64,000 nucleotides of DNA from an uncultured Oscillospiraceae bacterium. GTDB taxonomy: Bacteria > Bacillota > Clostridia > Oscillospirales > Oscillospiraceae. The notes under the pieces are model-generated. The model searched no databases and was not told where the DNA came from. It worked only from the letters and a program-made list of their open reading frames with translations. Location: assembly GCA_934623575.1 (NCBI GenBank), contig CAKTVL010000001.1, positions 110,576-174,575 of the forward strand, written 5' to 3'. The translations under genes and the position numbers were made by a program. Below, piece by piece: positions 34,122-42,698 of the stretch; the first letter of the stretch is position 1; each line of letters begins with the position of its first letter.

Positions 34122-34346
34122 ATGGATCCTATTTTTGACATTGAATTGGCGGAGTGCCCCATTTGCCGCGGCGTGGGGGCCATGCAGGACGAGCAGGGCT
34201 GGTCGGTCTCTGTGGCCTGTCTGGACTGCGGGGCGGAGACGGCCCACGCCGCCTACCACACCCCGGAGGAGCGGCTGGAGAGCGCCAAACGCGTGGCCCT
34301 GCTGTGGAACCTGGGCAAGGTCATCCACACCGGCGCCAGCGACTGA
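34122..34346 (+). CDS. Small zinc-ribbon protein, Lar-like
   Basis: A 74-aa protein with CPIC...CLDCG paired cysteines (residues about 12-15 and 32-35) and the ending LLWNLGKVIH. This resembles the compact restriction-alleviation (Lar) zinc ribbons with their conserved WN. AGGAGG precedes the ATG. It follows the HerA-like ATPase by 33 nt, so the two are likely co-expressed. Lar proteins are usually phage-borne modulators of type I restriction; whether this one does that is unknown. Confidence 0.7.
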   Translation: MDPIFDIELAECPICRGVGAMQDEQGWSVSVACLDCGAETAHAAYHTPEERLESAKRVALLWNLGKVIHTGASD

Positions 34347-34396
34347 GAGAAGGCAAATAAGCATCCCTCCGGCGAGAGCCGGAAAGCAGGAAAAAG

Positions 34397-34434
34397 CAAA
34401 AATATCCCCCGGCTTTCGCCGGGGGATATTTTTG
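34397..34434. terminator. Bidirectional terminator
   Basis: AAAAATATCCCCCGGC / GCCGGGGGATATTTTT stem with a 5-nt loop, before the convergent surface-protein gene. Confidence 0.9.
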
Positions 34435-34441
34435 CTTTCGC

Positions 34442-37400
34442 TCAGCCTCTGCGCTTCTTTTTCAGCCAGGTCATGCCGGTAACGCTCAAGGCAGCCATCA
34501 GCGCATATACGCCCACGCCGGCGTCGAAGGTCCGGGGGCTGGCGCTGGAGGTGCCGGTGCTGCCGGTATTGTAGTAATAATAGGTCCCGGTGGAGGACGT
34601 CTTTTCCTTATCCGTCCACGTCACCGTAAAGGGCGAGAAGCTCTTTACCCGGAAGCGGATGCCGTAGGCGGTGTATTCGCCCTCCAGCACCTCCGGCTCT
34701 GCCTGCTCACCGTCCTTGTAGTGCCGCACCACCGGCTTCTCGGCCAGCTTCTGGGCCAGCTCCCAGCTGAGGCCGGGGAAGTAGCTGTAGGGCAGGTAGA
34801 TCTCGTTGCCGTTGGGGTCCAGCATTTCGTCGTTGTTGACCGTCAGGCGCATGTACACCGTCTTGTCGTCGCCCTCCTGGGGATAGCGGTTGCAGGTCAG
34901 CGTCAGGCCGTCCTTCTTGCTGATGATGGTCGCGTCCTCCACCAGCTCCGTCAGCGTATCGGCGGCCGGGGTGGTCACGGACTGGACGAAGCTGCCGTTC
35001 TTGCCGTACACATAGGTGTAGCCCAGGGAGTTCTCATTCTCATCCAGCCACTCCACGATGCGCGCCCGATACAGCTGGTTGGCTGCGAAGTACACCGTCA
35101 CGCCGCCCACCGTCACGCTATTGGTATCCACATAGGGGACGGTCAGGTGGCGGCAGTCCTCCCTACTGGACGTATCGAAGCGCGTGCTGCTTTTCAGGGC
35201 GTCAGCCAGCTCCCGCGATCTGCCTTCATCAAGGTAGGCGAAGTTTTCATTGCCGCCCCAGTCCGTAAAGCGGAAGTACCTGGCGCCGTCCGGTGCTTTC
35301 AGCGTTATGCCCTGCTGCAAGTCCGCCACCGAGGGCATTTTGCCGCCCACGGCGCTGGTGTAGAAATACCCGAGGGTCTCGTCATAGGTCACCTGCATGC
35401 CCGCCGGGGGCGTGCCCACCTCAGCTGTGGTGGCCGGGTTGGAGGTCTTTCCATTTTCGGACTTCACATCTGCCATGTAGCTCTTGGCTTCGGTGACGCG
35501 CACCGTCAGCTCCTCGGTGATGTCCGGGGCGCCGGACTTGGTCCAGACGAAGGTGTAATAGGAGACGGTGGTGTTCTGGCTGAAGGCGCGCTGCACGAAG
35601 GTCGCCTTGGAAACGTCATCCCACTGTATATTATTGCTGCTCTTGCCGCTCTTGGCCCGGTCAATTTCGTAGCCGGCCTCTGGCGGGGTAAGCGTCACGG
35701 TGGTGACTCTTTCGTCACCGTTGTTGCCCAACAGTTCCGCCAGCGTCTTGTCACTGGTGGCGGGACGCAGGGTCAGCAGGCCGTCGTCCTTCTGTACCTT
35801 CCAAGCGGCGCTGTTGTCAACACCGGTGGTGATTCGTGATGCGGACACCTGCCGCGCGGCGGGGACGCTGTACTCATAGCTGAAGGTGTCCTCAAACACC
35901 ACGCGGATGCCCAGGATATACTTGCCCAGGGATTTCCCGCTGTTGTCGAACCAGGAGAACACCGTCTTTTCGCTCTCATAGCCGGAGGAGGTGATGGTCA
36001 GCAGGTCGCCGTCACGGTTGACCGCCGCAATGGCGCGGGCATTGCCCATATCTCCATCGGCGAGCTGGGCTGTCTTAAACTCATCTTGCTTGTAATACTT
36101 ATCCCACACGCCGTCAAGGCCGTTGCCGGTGTCATGGGCACACTTTGTCGCACCGGTGGGCCTATAGAACGTCAGGTAGAAATAGACGTTGCCGGCAAGG
36201 TCCTTCTGTGTCTGCTGGGCGGCGGCCAGCCAGTGGGACTTGTCTCCCCGCTTCACCGTCACCGTCAGCACGCCGTCCTCGACCGTATAGGTGTAGTCGA
36301 CGCCCTTCTCAAGGCCCTTGGGGAATGTGATCTTAAACTGACCGGAGCCTGAGCCAGTGTCCTCTTCCATGTACTGGAAGCCGGCATCCTGGAATTTCTT
36401 TTCCGCGTAGCTGGGATCGTCGTACATGGTCCGCTCCGCCAGCCAGCGCAGGTTGTCCATCAGCCACGGGAAGCGCACCGGCTGGCTGTCCCAGTACAGT
36501 TCCAGCTCATACAGCGCGTAGTACGCGTCCCCGTCGCCGTTATTGCGAAATACATCCCACGCTTTCCACACATTCATAGCCTTGTCCACGGAGGCTGCGG
36601 TGAGGAAGCCGTCGCTCTTGCGTTCGACGCCCGCGATGGTGATGGTGTGGGTAACAGCGTCGTATGTGATGCCGTTATCGGTCAGGAATTGCTTTGCAAT
36701 CTCGTTATTCAGCTCCGTTTTGCTGCCGGTCGCCGGCTCGTTGGCCTCGTTGTAGAAATCCACCATCCGGTCGGAGAAGTTGGCCTGCCAATTGCTTCCG
36801 CCTATCGTCAGGCGCTCCAGCTGCACGCGGGCCGCCAGCGGCAGGGCGTTGTACGCGCGGCAGGCCGCCAGCATCCGGGCGCGGCTCTGGCTGGTGAGCG
36901 CGCCGTAGTCGTCATACGCCACGTCCTTCACCCGCAGCTCCATTCCGTCGCTGCCGGCGGTATAGTCCATATACTGCCGCAGGAATGCCCGCGCCGCGTC
37001 CGCGCCGTCGCCGGTCAGTTGGGCGGGGTCGGTGACCTTATCCCCTGTGGTCACAGACTGCATATACATGCGGCTCAGGTCCGCCATGATCTCGCTGACC
37101 GTCACGATCCTATCGCCGTCCTGCAGCGTCACCATGTCCAGCTCGGTTTTGGCTGCATCGGGCAGCGCCGCGTAGGCGTCCAGGGCGGACTTGGCCTGGT
37201 CAAGACTGTCCTTTGCAATTATGCCGTAGTCTGCCTGCACATCCTTAAGCCAAACCCAGGGGCCATTTTCGTCTTTACCGCACACGATATAGGTTTCCAC
37301 GAAGCCTATGGCGTCCGGGTCTTTCAGGTCGGCAAAGGGGTCATAGGGGTTCATGGTGTTGTCGTACATTACGCTCAGGTCCGCCATAAGCTCGCTGACC

Positions 37401-37765
37401 GTCACGGTCCTATCGCCGTCCGGCAGCGTCACCGTGTCCAGCTCGGTTTTGGCTGTAACGGGCAGCGCCGCGTAGGCGTCCAGGGCGGACTTGGCCTGGT
37501 CAAGACTGTCCTTTGCAATTATGCCGTAGTCTGCCTGCACATCCTTAAGCCAAACCCAGGGGCCATTTTCGTCTTTACCGCACACGATATAGGTTTCCAC
37601 GAAGCCTATGGCGTCCGGGTCTTTCAAGTCGGCAAAGGGGGCATACGCTTCTTCGGTGGTCTCCCCTGCTGTGTCCCCCGCTCCATCCTCTGTCGCCCAC
37701 ACGGCGGCGGGCAGCAGGCTCAGGGCCATGACCAGCGCCAGCAGCAGACTGATCGTCTTTTTCAT
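34442..37765 (-). CDS. Secreted surface protein with a 100-residue tandem duplication
   Basis: A 1107-aa exported protein. The signal peptide is MKKTISLLLALVMALSLLPA with cleavage near AVWA. Residues about 43-235 are two nearly identical 100-residue units (PFADLKDPDAIGFVETYIVC...), and a third diverged helical copy follows. The middle is beta-rich, possibly bacterial Ig-like. The C terminus is a hydrophobic segment followed by LKKKRRG, preceded by SPRTFDAG: a wall- or membrane-anchor layout without a canonical LPXTG. GGAGGAG is upstream. I recognise no enzymatic domain; a role in adhesion or the cell envelope is likely. Confidence 0.85.
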   Translation of the reverse strand: MKKTISLLLALVMALSLLPAAVWATEDGAGDTAGETTEEAYAPFADLKDPDAIGFVETYIVCGKDENGPWVWLKDVQADYGIIAKDSLDQAKSALDAYAALPVTAKTELDTVTLPDGDRTVTVSELMADLSVMYDNTMNPYDPFADLKDPDAIGFVETYIVCGKDENGPWVWLKDVQADYGIIAKDSLDQAKSALDAYAALPDAAKTELDMVTLQDGDRIVTVSEIMADLSRMYMQSVTTGDKVTDPAQLTGDGADAARAFLRQYMDYTAGSDGMELRVKDVAYDDYGALTSQSRARMLAACRAYNALPLAARVQLERLTIGGSNWQANFSDRMVDFYNEANEPATGSKTELNNEIAKQFLTDNGITYDAVTHTITIAGVERKSDGFLTAASVDKAMNVWKAWDVFRNNGDGDAYYALYELELYWDSQPVRFPWLMDNLRWLAERTMYDDPSYAEKKFQDAGFQYMEEDTGSGSGQFKITFPKGLEKGVDYTYTVEDGVLTVTVKRGDKSHWLAAAQQTQKDLAGNVYFYLTFYRPTGATKCAHDTGNGLDGVWDKYYKQDEFKTAQLADGDMGNARAIAAVNRDGDLLTITSSGYESEKTVFSWFDNSGKSLGKYILGIRVVFEDTFSYEYSVPAARQVSASRITTGVDNSAAWKVQKDDGLLTLRPATSDKTLAELLGNNGDERVTTVTLTPPEAGYEIDRAKSGKSSNNIQWDDVSKATFVQRAFSQNTTVSYYTFVWTKSGAPDITEELTVRVTEAKSYMADVKSENGKTSNPATTAEVGTPPAGMQVTYDETLGYFYTSAVGGKMPSVADLQQGITLKAPDGARYFRFTDWGGNENFAYLDEGRSRELADALKSSTRFDTSSREDCRHLTVPYVDTNSVTVGGVTVYFAANQLYRARIVEWLDENENSLGYTYVYGKNGSFVQSVTTPAADTLTELVEDATIISKKDGLTLTCNRYPQEGDDKTVYMRLTVNNDEMLDPNGNEIYLPYSYFPGLSWELAQKLAEKPVVRHYKDGEQAEPEVLEGEYTAYGIRFRVKSFSPFTVTWTDKEKTSSTGTYYYYNTGSTGTSSASPRTFDAGVGVYALMAALSVTGMTWLKKKRRG
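37073..37639 (-). repeat. 300-bp in-frame tandem duplication
   Basis: The units at about 37373-37639 and 37073-37339 share a run of more than 150 identical bases, including synonymous sites. That indicates a recent duplication or ongoing gene conversion inside the surface-protein gene. Confidence 0.85.
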
Positions 37766-37803
37766 ACATTCTCCTCCCACACGTTTCTTTCTGCAGATAT
37801 GCT

Positions 37804-37845
37804 CGTTTCAGGGACTCCTGAAACGCATGGAGGGCTGCAGCCCTC
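37804..37845. repeat. Two perfect inverted repeats in the surface-protein leader
   Basis: CGTTTCAGG-GACT-CCTGAAACG and the 16-bp palindrome GAGGGCTGCAGCCCTC lie side by side 40-80 nt upstream of the ATG. No T-run follows, so they are not terminators. They may stabilise the leader mRNA. Confidence 0.6.
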
Positions 37846-38049
37846 GCCATATGGTTTAGTTGTACCACAGTTTTTGGCAAATAGCAATATGCAGGCAGGG
37901 AAAATACCGCCGGTTTTGTCGTTTTTGTTTTTTACCATTCCGTTTGCATGAGCTGCCGGTGGTTTTCGGTGCCGCTGCCCTAAAAATGGCAAAAAATGGC
38001 AGTGCGCCCTGATGGGCGCACTGCCGTGGTTCCTATGAGACTGCGGCGC

Positions 38050-38802
38050 TCAGCGCAGCTGGCCGTAGACCTCGTCGGTCACGGGTTCCAGCCATTCATT
38101 GGAGCCGTTCTCGCCGGGGACCTCCACCGCCAGGTGGGAGAACCAGCTGTCCGGCGCGGCGCCGTGCCAGTGCTTGACCCCCGCGGGGATGTTCACCACA
38201 TCGCCGGGGTGCAGCTCCTGCGCGGGCTTTCCCTCCTCCTGATAGTAGCCGCGGCCGGCCACGCAGATCAGGATCTGCCCGCCGCCCTTGTCAGCGTGGT
38301 GGATGTGCCAGTTGTTGCGGCAGCCCGGCTCAAAGGTCACGTTGAAGATGCCCACCTGGGTGGTGGACAGGGGTGCCAGATAACTCTGCCCGATAAAATA
38401 CTGCGCAAAGCCGTCGTTGGGCGCGCCGATGGGGAACACCATGGCGTTCTGGTGCCGGGACTTAGCGTCCTCCGCCGCATCCTCCGCCCAGACCTCCTTG
38501 GCCATGCGGAAGGCCGCCCATGCCTTGGGCCAGCCCGCGTAAAAGGCGGCATGCGTCAGTATCTCCGCGATCTCCGTCCGGGTGACGCCGTTTTTTCTGG
38601 CGGACTGCAGGTGATACTGGAACGAGCTGTCCGTCAGGCCCTGCGCCATCAGGGCCACCACCGTCACGATGCTGCGGTCCCGCAGGGAAAGCTTGTCCTC
38701 CCGGCTCCATACCTGGCCGAACAGCACATCGTCGTTCAGCTCCGCGAATTTCGGAGCAAATTCGCCCAGGGCCTCCCGGCCCGCCGTCTGCTTTACTGCC
38801 AT
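38050..38802 (-). CDS. Carboxymuconolactone decarboxylase domain / cupin fusion protein
   Basis: A 250-aa two-domain protein. Residues about 20-105 are the CMD/AhpD-like fold (LSLRDRSIVTVVALMAQG, HLQSARKNGVTRTEIAEILTHAAFYAGWPKAWAA). Residues about 135-235 are a cupin with metal ligands in WHIHHADKGGGQ and PAGVKHWHGA. Such fusions usually sit next to flavodoxins and reductases and are linked to detoxification of reactive carbonyls or quinones; the reaction is not established. GAGGAGG is upstream of the ATG. It is the second gene after the flavodoxin under a MerR-type promoter. Confidence 0.9.
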   Translation of the reverse strand: MAVKQTAGREALGEFAPKFAELNDDVLFGQVWSREDKLSLRDRSIVTVVALMAQGLTDSSFQYHLQSARKNGVTRTEIAEILTHAAFYAGWPKAWAAFRMAKEVWAEDAAEDAKSRHQNAMVFPIGAPNDGFAQYFIGQSYLAPLSTTQVGIFNVTFEPGCRNNWHIHHADKGGGQILICVAGRGYYQEEGKPAQELHPGDVVNIPAGVKHWHGAAPDSWFSHLAVEVPGENGSNEWLEPVTDEVYGQLR

Positions 38803-38816
38803 TGTCGGTCCTCCTC

Positions 38817-39296
38817 TCAGATATGCAGGCTGTCTATCCACTTTTGGACGGAGGCGGCGCTCTCGCCGCTGCTCAGGCGCTTGCCTGCGTCCACCTTCGC
38901 GCTGGGGCAGGAGGCCTTCAGCAGCTCCGCCGTCTTGCCCATGCCGCTGCCGCCGGAGGTGGCGAAGGGGATCACGGTCTTGCCGGCGAGGTCGTAGCTC
39001 TCCAGAAACGTCTCGATGATGCGGGGTGCCTGGTACCACCAGATGGGGAAGCCCACGAACACGGTGTCGTACTGCGCCATATCCGCCACGCGCCCTGCGA
39101 TGGCCGGGCGGCTCTTGGCGTCGTTCATCTCCACGGTGCTGCGGCTGTGCTTGTCCGTCCAATCCAGGTCGGCGGCGGTGTAGGCCGTCTCCGGCGCGAT
39201 CTCAAACAGGTCGCCGCCGGTGACCTCCGCCACGGTCTTGGCCAGGCGGGCCGTAGCGCCGCCGGCAGAAAAATACGCTACCAAGATCTTACTCAT
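38817..39296 (-). CDS. Flavodoxin-family protein
   Basis: A 159-aa flavodoxin: the FMN-phosphate loop VAYFSAGGATARLA at residues 6-19, ring-binding loops GFPIWWYQAP and ATSGGSGMG. It is an electron carrier or NAD(P)H-independent reductase partner in the cytoplasm. TGGAGG precedes the ATG. First gene of the operon with the CMD/cupin protein, transcribed divergently from the merR gene. Confidence 0.93.
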   Translation of the reverse strand: MSKILVAYFSAGGATARLAKTVAEVTGGDLFEIAPETAYTAADLDWTDKHSRSTVEMNDAKSRPAIAGRVADMAQYDTVFVGFPIWWYQAPRIIETFLESYDLAGKTVIPFATSGGSGMGKTAELLKASCPSAKVDAGKRLSSGESAASVQKWIDSLHI

Positions 39297-39376
39297 ACTC
39301 GTATACCTCCATAAATCTGGCTTTTCACTTGACAGCTGCGTTGTGCCGCTGTAAAGTGTTCTTAAAGTTCAATGAC

Positions 39377-39407
39377 ATTGTACAACTTAAACTGCACTTT
39401 AAGTCAA
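39377..39407 (-). promoter_or_regulatory. MerR-type promoter with operator dyad
   Basis: TTGACT and TACAAT are separated by 19 nt, the overlong spacing typical of MerR-activated promoters. The spacer region holds a perfect dyad, ACTTAAA-6 nt-TTTAAGT (39385-39404). It drives the flavodoxin-cupin operon. Confidence 0.85.
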
Positions 39408-39437
39408 GAGAGATCTTTCATTTTTGGAGGCAATTTT

Positions 39438-39908
39438 ATGGTCTATACCGTGGGCGAGGTCGCAAAACGGCTGGAGGTGCCCGCCTCCACCCTGCGCTAC
39501 TACGACAAGGAGGGGCTGCTGCCCTTCGTGGAGCGCTCCTCCGGCGGCATCCGGATGTTTCAGGACTCGGACGTGGAGTGGCTGCAGATCATCCACTGCA
39601 TGAAAAAGGCAGGCATGTCCATCCGGGACATCCGGCACTATATCCAGCTGGCCCAGCAGGGGGACGACACCATCGAGGCCCGGCTGCAGATGTTCCGCCG
39701 CCAGCGGGACGCGCTGCGGCAGCAGATCGACGAGCTGCGGCACACGCTGGACACCGTGGAGTACAAGTGCTGGTACTATGAGACGGCCCAGGCCGCCGGG
39801 ACGGTGAAGGCCCTGTCCGAGCTGTCCGACGAGGACGTGCCGGAGCGCTTCCGGGCCGTCCGGCAGGAGCTGCGGGGCTCCGGGACACAGACGGCAAAGG
39901 CGAAATAG
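39438..39908 (+). CDS. MerR-family transcriptional regulator
   Basis: A 156-aa MerR regulator. Winged helix-turn-helix: YTVGEVAKRLEVPASTLRYYDKEGLLPFVERSSGGIRMF (residues 3-41), then the dimerisation helix with RRQRDALRQQIDELRHTLD. There is no C-terminal cysteine metal loop, so it belongs to the organic or redox-sensing group. GGAGG is 8 nt upstream of the ATG. It is divergent from flavodoxin-cupin, whose promoter has the 19-nt spacer and dyad expected for its binding. Confidence 0.93.
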   Translation: MVYTVGEVAKRLEVPASTLRYYDKEGLLPFVERSSGGIRMFQDSDVEWLQIIHCMKKAGMSIRDIRHYIQLAQQGDDTIEARLQMFRRQRDALRQQIDELRHTLDTVEYKCWYYETAQAAGTVKALSELSDEDVPERFRAVRQELRGSGTQTAKAK

Positions 39909-39956
39909 CAAAAAAAGAGCAAGCCCTCCAGTGCAGCCGGAATCGAATAGCAAGCA

Positions 39957-39993
39957 AAAAGGCCCCTCCGGCAGTGCCGGAGGGGTCGTTTTG
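39957..39993. terminator. Terminator merR / thrE
   Basis: AGGCCCCTCCGGCA / TGCCGGAGGGGTCG stem between convergent genes, with T's on one side and A's on the other. Confidence 0.8.
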
Positions 39994-41229
39994 TTATTTT
40001 TTCTCGCTCCGGCGCTCCGGCCGGGCGATCAGGCGGAACACCGTAGAGACCAGCAGGATGCCCACCGCCAGCGACCCGGCGATGCCCACCGTCTCCAGGC
40101 CCTTGGCCACGGCCGCCATCATCTCGCCCTCCAGCCCCAGGCTCATGGTGTAGTACAGTCCCGCGCCCGGCAGCATGGGCAGCGTGGCGATGACCAGATA
40201 GGGCGTGGCCGGGCATTTGCGCACCCGGGCCATCACCTCGGCATACAGCGCCGCGAACACCGCCGCGAACAGGTTGGCGGCGTACACGTCGCAGCCCAGC
40301 GCGCCGCAGAGGAGATAGACCATCCACGCGGCCGCGCCGCCGGCGATGCACAGCACCATGCCGCGGCCGTGGACGTTGAACAGGATACAGAAGCCGCTGC
40401 AACCCACGAACACCGCCGCCGCCTGGGCCCAGGCGGGCCAGCTGACCGCACCGGAGCCGGTCAGGCCGTACAGGCCCGCTGTCAGGTGCCAGGCCGCCGC
40501 CGTTCCCAGGGCGATGGCCAGCGACGTCAGCACCACCTGCACGATGCGGAAGGTGCCGGAATTGGTGTCGCCGTATATGATGTCCCGCATGGAATTGGTG
40601 ATGAGCAGGCCGGGCACCAGCAGCATCAACGCGCCGATGATGGCCGCGTCGGGGCTGTCGATCCACCCCAGGCCCGCCGCCGTATAGGCCGGCAGAGCCA
40701 TCAGGCAGGAGGCCAGGATGGTGCTGAAGAAGGGGTTGGCCTCCCGCTTATCCATAAAGCGGGTCACCAGGCCGATGATCAGGCCCATCAGCCCCGCCCA
40801 CAGGCAGTCCAGCAGCGTGCCGCCGAACAGCACGCAGAAGCCCAGGCCCGCCAGCACGCTGCCCAGATAGCCCACGCCCACGGGATAGGTGCGGCAGGCG
40901 TCCAGCGTCTGGTGCAGCCAGGCCATGGCCTCGTCCTCCTGGGGCTTTTCGGCGCAGATGCGACGGCTCAGGGCATTCAGCTTCTCCACCTTCTCCAGGT
41001 CGTTGCCGTGGAAGCCGATGCGCTTCATCAGCATCAGCGGCTTGCCGTTGGCGGCCTCCAAACTGACGGACACACTGTTGGGGATGGCGAACACCTCGCA
41101 CTCCACGCCGTAGGCGCGGAGGATGCGGTGGATGGTGTCCTCCACCCGGAAGGTCTCGGCCCCGGACATCGCCAGATGATAGCCCATGGTCACCGCCAGA
41201 TCGGTCAGCAGATAGTAGTCCATATCCAT
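39994..41229 (-). CDS. Threonine/serine exporter (ThrE-like, fused domains)
   Basis: A 411-aa fusion of the two ThrE domains. The N-terminal cytosolic part (DLAVTMGYHLAMSGAETFRVEDTIHRIL, FAIPNSVSVS) leads into the first membrane domain with about five segments; the second domain follows (about residues 285-400, GRGMVLCIAGGAAAWMVYLLCG, PATPYLVIATLPMLPGAGLYYTM). It exports threonine or serine; structurally related proteins move other small molecules. The start at 41229 has GGGAG upstream; MDYYL at 41223 is an alternative. Confidence 0.9.
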   Translation of the reverse strand: MDMDYYLLTDLAVTMGYHLAMSGAETFRVEDTIHRILRAYGVECEVFAIPNSVSVSLEAANGKPLMLMKRIGFHGNDLEKVEKLNALSRRICAEKPQEDEAMAWLHQTLDACRTYPVGVGYLGSVLAGLGFCVLFGGTLLDCLWAGLMGLIIGLVTRFMDKREANPFFSTILASCLMALPAYTAAGLGWIDSPDAAIIGALMLLVPGLLITNSMRDIIYGDTNSGTFRIVQVVLTSLAIALGTAAAWHLTAGLYGLTGSGAVSWPAWAQAAAVFVGCSGFCILFNVHGRGMVLCIAGGAAAWMVYLLCGALGCDVYAANLFAAVFAALYAEVMARVRKCPATPYLVIATLPMLPGAGLYYTMSLGLEGEMMAAVAKGLETVGIAGSLAVGILLVSTVFRLIARPERRSEKK

Positions 41230-41289
41230 AGAAACACGTCTCCCGCGCAGTACATTCCGTTTCGGGCGGCTCCCGCCGCCCCGTCCGAA

Positions 41290-41317
41290 AGTATAGCGGT
41301 TCCGCCGCAAAAGTCAA
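41290..41317 (-). promoter_or_regulatory. Promoter of thrE
   Basis: TTGACT, 16-nt spacer, TATACT on the minus strand, about 60 nt before the start codon. Confidence 0.75.
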
Positions 41318-41535
41318 CTGCCGCGGCATGGGGAGAATACACAAACTTTTCCCCGTTCCGCACCGCTTTCCCGCCGTTTTTGTCCCACAGGGCCTACAGA
41401 CCGGCCGAAATGGGCCGTTCCATGGCAAAAAGGTCTGCGTTTTTACCCCTTTTCCGGCCGAAAACGGCGCTTTTCCGGCGCAGTACGACCGCATATCTCA
41501 TATTTTAGAATGATTTATTTTTATGGGAGGATGCG
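41318..41535. other. Non-coding stretch between thrE and remnant genes
   Basis: Apart from the thrE promoter on its left, I see no gene, terminator or clear repeat here. A TATAAT at 41536-41541 could be the -10 for the remnant ATPase gene, but no -35 supports it. Confidence 0.4.
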
Positions 41536-41571
41536 TATAATCAGACTTGGAAAAGTTTGGAAGCGCGTATC

Positions 41572-41615
41572 GCAAGGGGGCATGCCCCCTTGCACCGCAG
41601 GGGTTCCCCTGCGGT
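41572..41615. repeat. Two back-to-back perfect hairpins
   Basis: A 22-bp perfect palindrome (GCAAGGGGGCA and its inverse) is followed with no gap by ACCGCAGGGG-TT-CCCCTGCGGT. They sit in the leader of the remnant ATPase gene and look like a dispersed palindromic intergenic element. Confidence 0.65.
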
Positions 41616-41644
41616 GGCGTGCTTTCGTGTAGGGGGAAAAGCGC

Positions 41645-41938
41645 TTGGCTGACACGATCATCATAAAACCGACGATACAGTGGCAATTCGACCGGTGCAT
41701 GGACCGGGAGCGCGTGCTGTTTTTCAGCGCGCCCTGCGGCTTCGGAAAGACCACGCTGGCCGGCGCGCTGCTGCGCGGGCAGGACGTACTGCGTCTCTCC
41801 GCCGACGATCTGCTCTTCGGCCACGACGAGGTGCAGCACTACCACTTCTGGCCCCAGTTCCGCGCCTTTCTGGTGCGGGAGATGGAGCGGGAGTACACTA
41901 AGGAGCGGCGCAAGGCGCTGTTCAGCCGCGGCGGATAA
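41645..41938 (+). pseudogene. N-terminal fragment of a LuxR/MalT-like ATPase regulator
   Basis: A 97-aa frame starting at TTG, with the P-loop SAPCGFGKTTLAGALL and a stretch (VLRLSADDLLFGHDEVQHYHFWPQFRAFL) like the opening of MalT-type STAND regulators, which are normally 800-900 aa. The frame ends at TAA 41936-41938, where sequence from a different gene begins. The sensor repeats and the LuxR DNA-binding domain are absent. It is not expected to be functional as a regulator. Confidence 0.65.
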
Positions 41939-41942
41939 GACT

Positions 41943-42578
41943 GCGTTCATCTACAACGGTAAGGAGCAGACGTATACCATCGCGGAGAGCGCGCTGTACA
42001 CCGTGGAAGGCAACGTGCGGGTAGGCGCCGGGCGCCAAACGGTAACCGTTGACCTGAAGGACAAGGCGAACTACGTCTGGGCGGATGACACGGACACAGC
42101 GAAGACCTACGACTTCACCATCGCGCAGAAGGAGATCCCCATCACGGCCAAGGACAAGACCGCACACGTCGGCGACAAGGCTCCTGACCTGCGCCAGCCG
42201 GTGCTGGACAAGGACTACACGGTGGATGGCCTGGTCGAGGGTGACACGCTGGATGAGGTGAAGCCGATGCTGAGCGGCGTAACGCTGAAATATGTAGACG
42301 ATGAAGGCAATGAGATCGATCCTGACATGAGCCAGGCCGGCGAGGCGACGATCCAGGTGACAGCACCTGTTCCCGAGGTCGGGAACTATGCGCCCAAGTG
42401 CGTGGACGGCAAGCTGACCATCTCCAAGCGCAGCAGCTACTACTACGCGCCCGGCAGCGATGCCAGGGAGCAGTCTCCCGGCACCGGGGACGCGGGGATG
42501 CTGGTCTACGGCCTGGCGGCCCTGGGCGGCTATACCGGCACGGCGCTGGTGCTGCGGCGCAGAAAGCGCGAGGGCTGA
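41943..42578 (+). pseudogene. 3' remnant of an anchored surface protein with MBG-like repeats
   Basis: Reads TAFIYNGKEQTYTI, then a KTYDFTIAQKEIPITAKDKTAHVGDKAP segment typical of MBG-type bacterial Ig repeats, and a C-terminal anchor: SPGTGDAGM, a hydrophobic stretch of about 20 residues and RRRKREG. The LPXTG-like motif is degenerate. No start codon with a ribosome binding site fits, and no signal peptide precedes it. The open frame begins within the preceding remnant, so this is the end of a larger gene whose 5' part is gone. The ATG at 42003 would give 191 aa without export signal. Confidence 0.65.
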
Positions 42579-42602
42579 GCGTCCGCAGCGGAATACCACA
42601 GC

Positions 42603-42636
42603 AAAAGCTCCCCCGGCGATGCCGGGGGAGCTTTTT
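42603..42636 (+). terminator. Terminator after the surface-protein remnant
   Basis: AAAAGCTCCCCCGGC / GCCGGGGGAGCTTTTT perfect stem with a 3-nt loop. Confidence 0.88.
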
Positions 42637-42698
42637 CGGCCATATTCGCCGGGCGGGGCGCATAGGATAGGGCAAAACCGGAAAGGGGCGTTTTTTCT

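Noticed and set aside
34442..37765. Sortase-anchored LPXTG protein
   Set aside because: The C terminus has an anchor-like layout, but the motif position reads SPRTFDAG, which lacks the LPxTG/NPxTG pattern, so I only call it a membrane or wall anchor.
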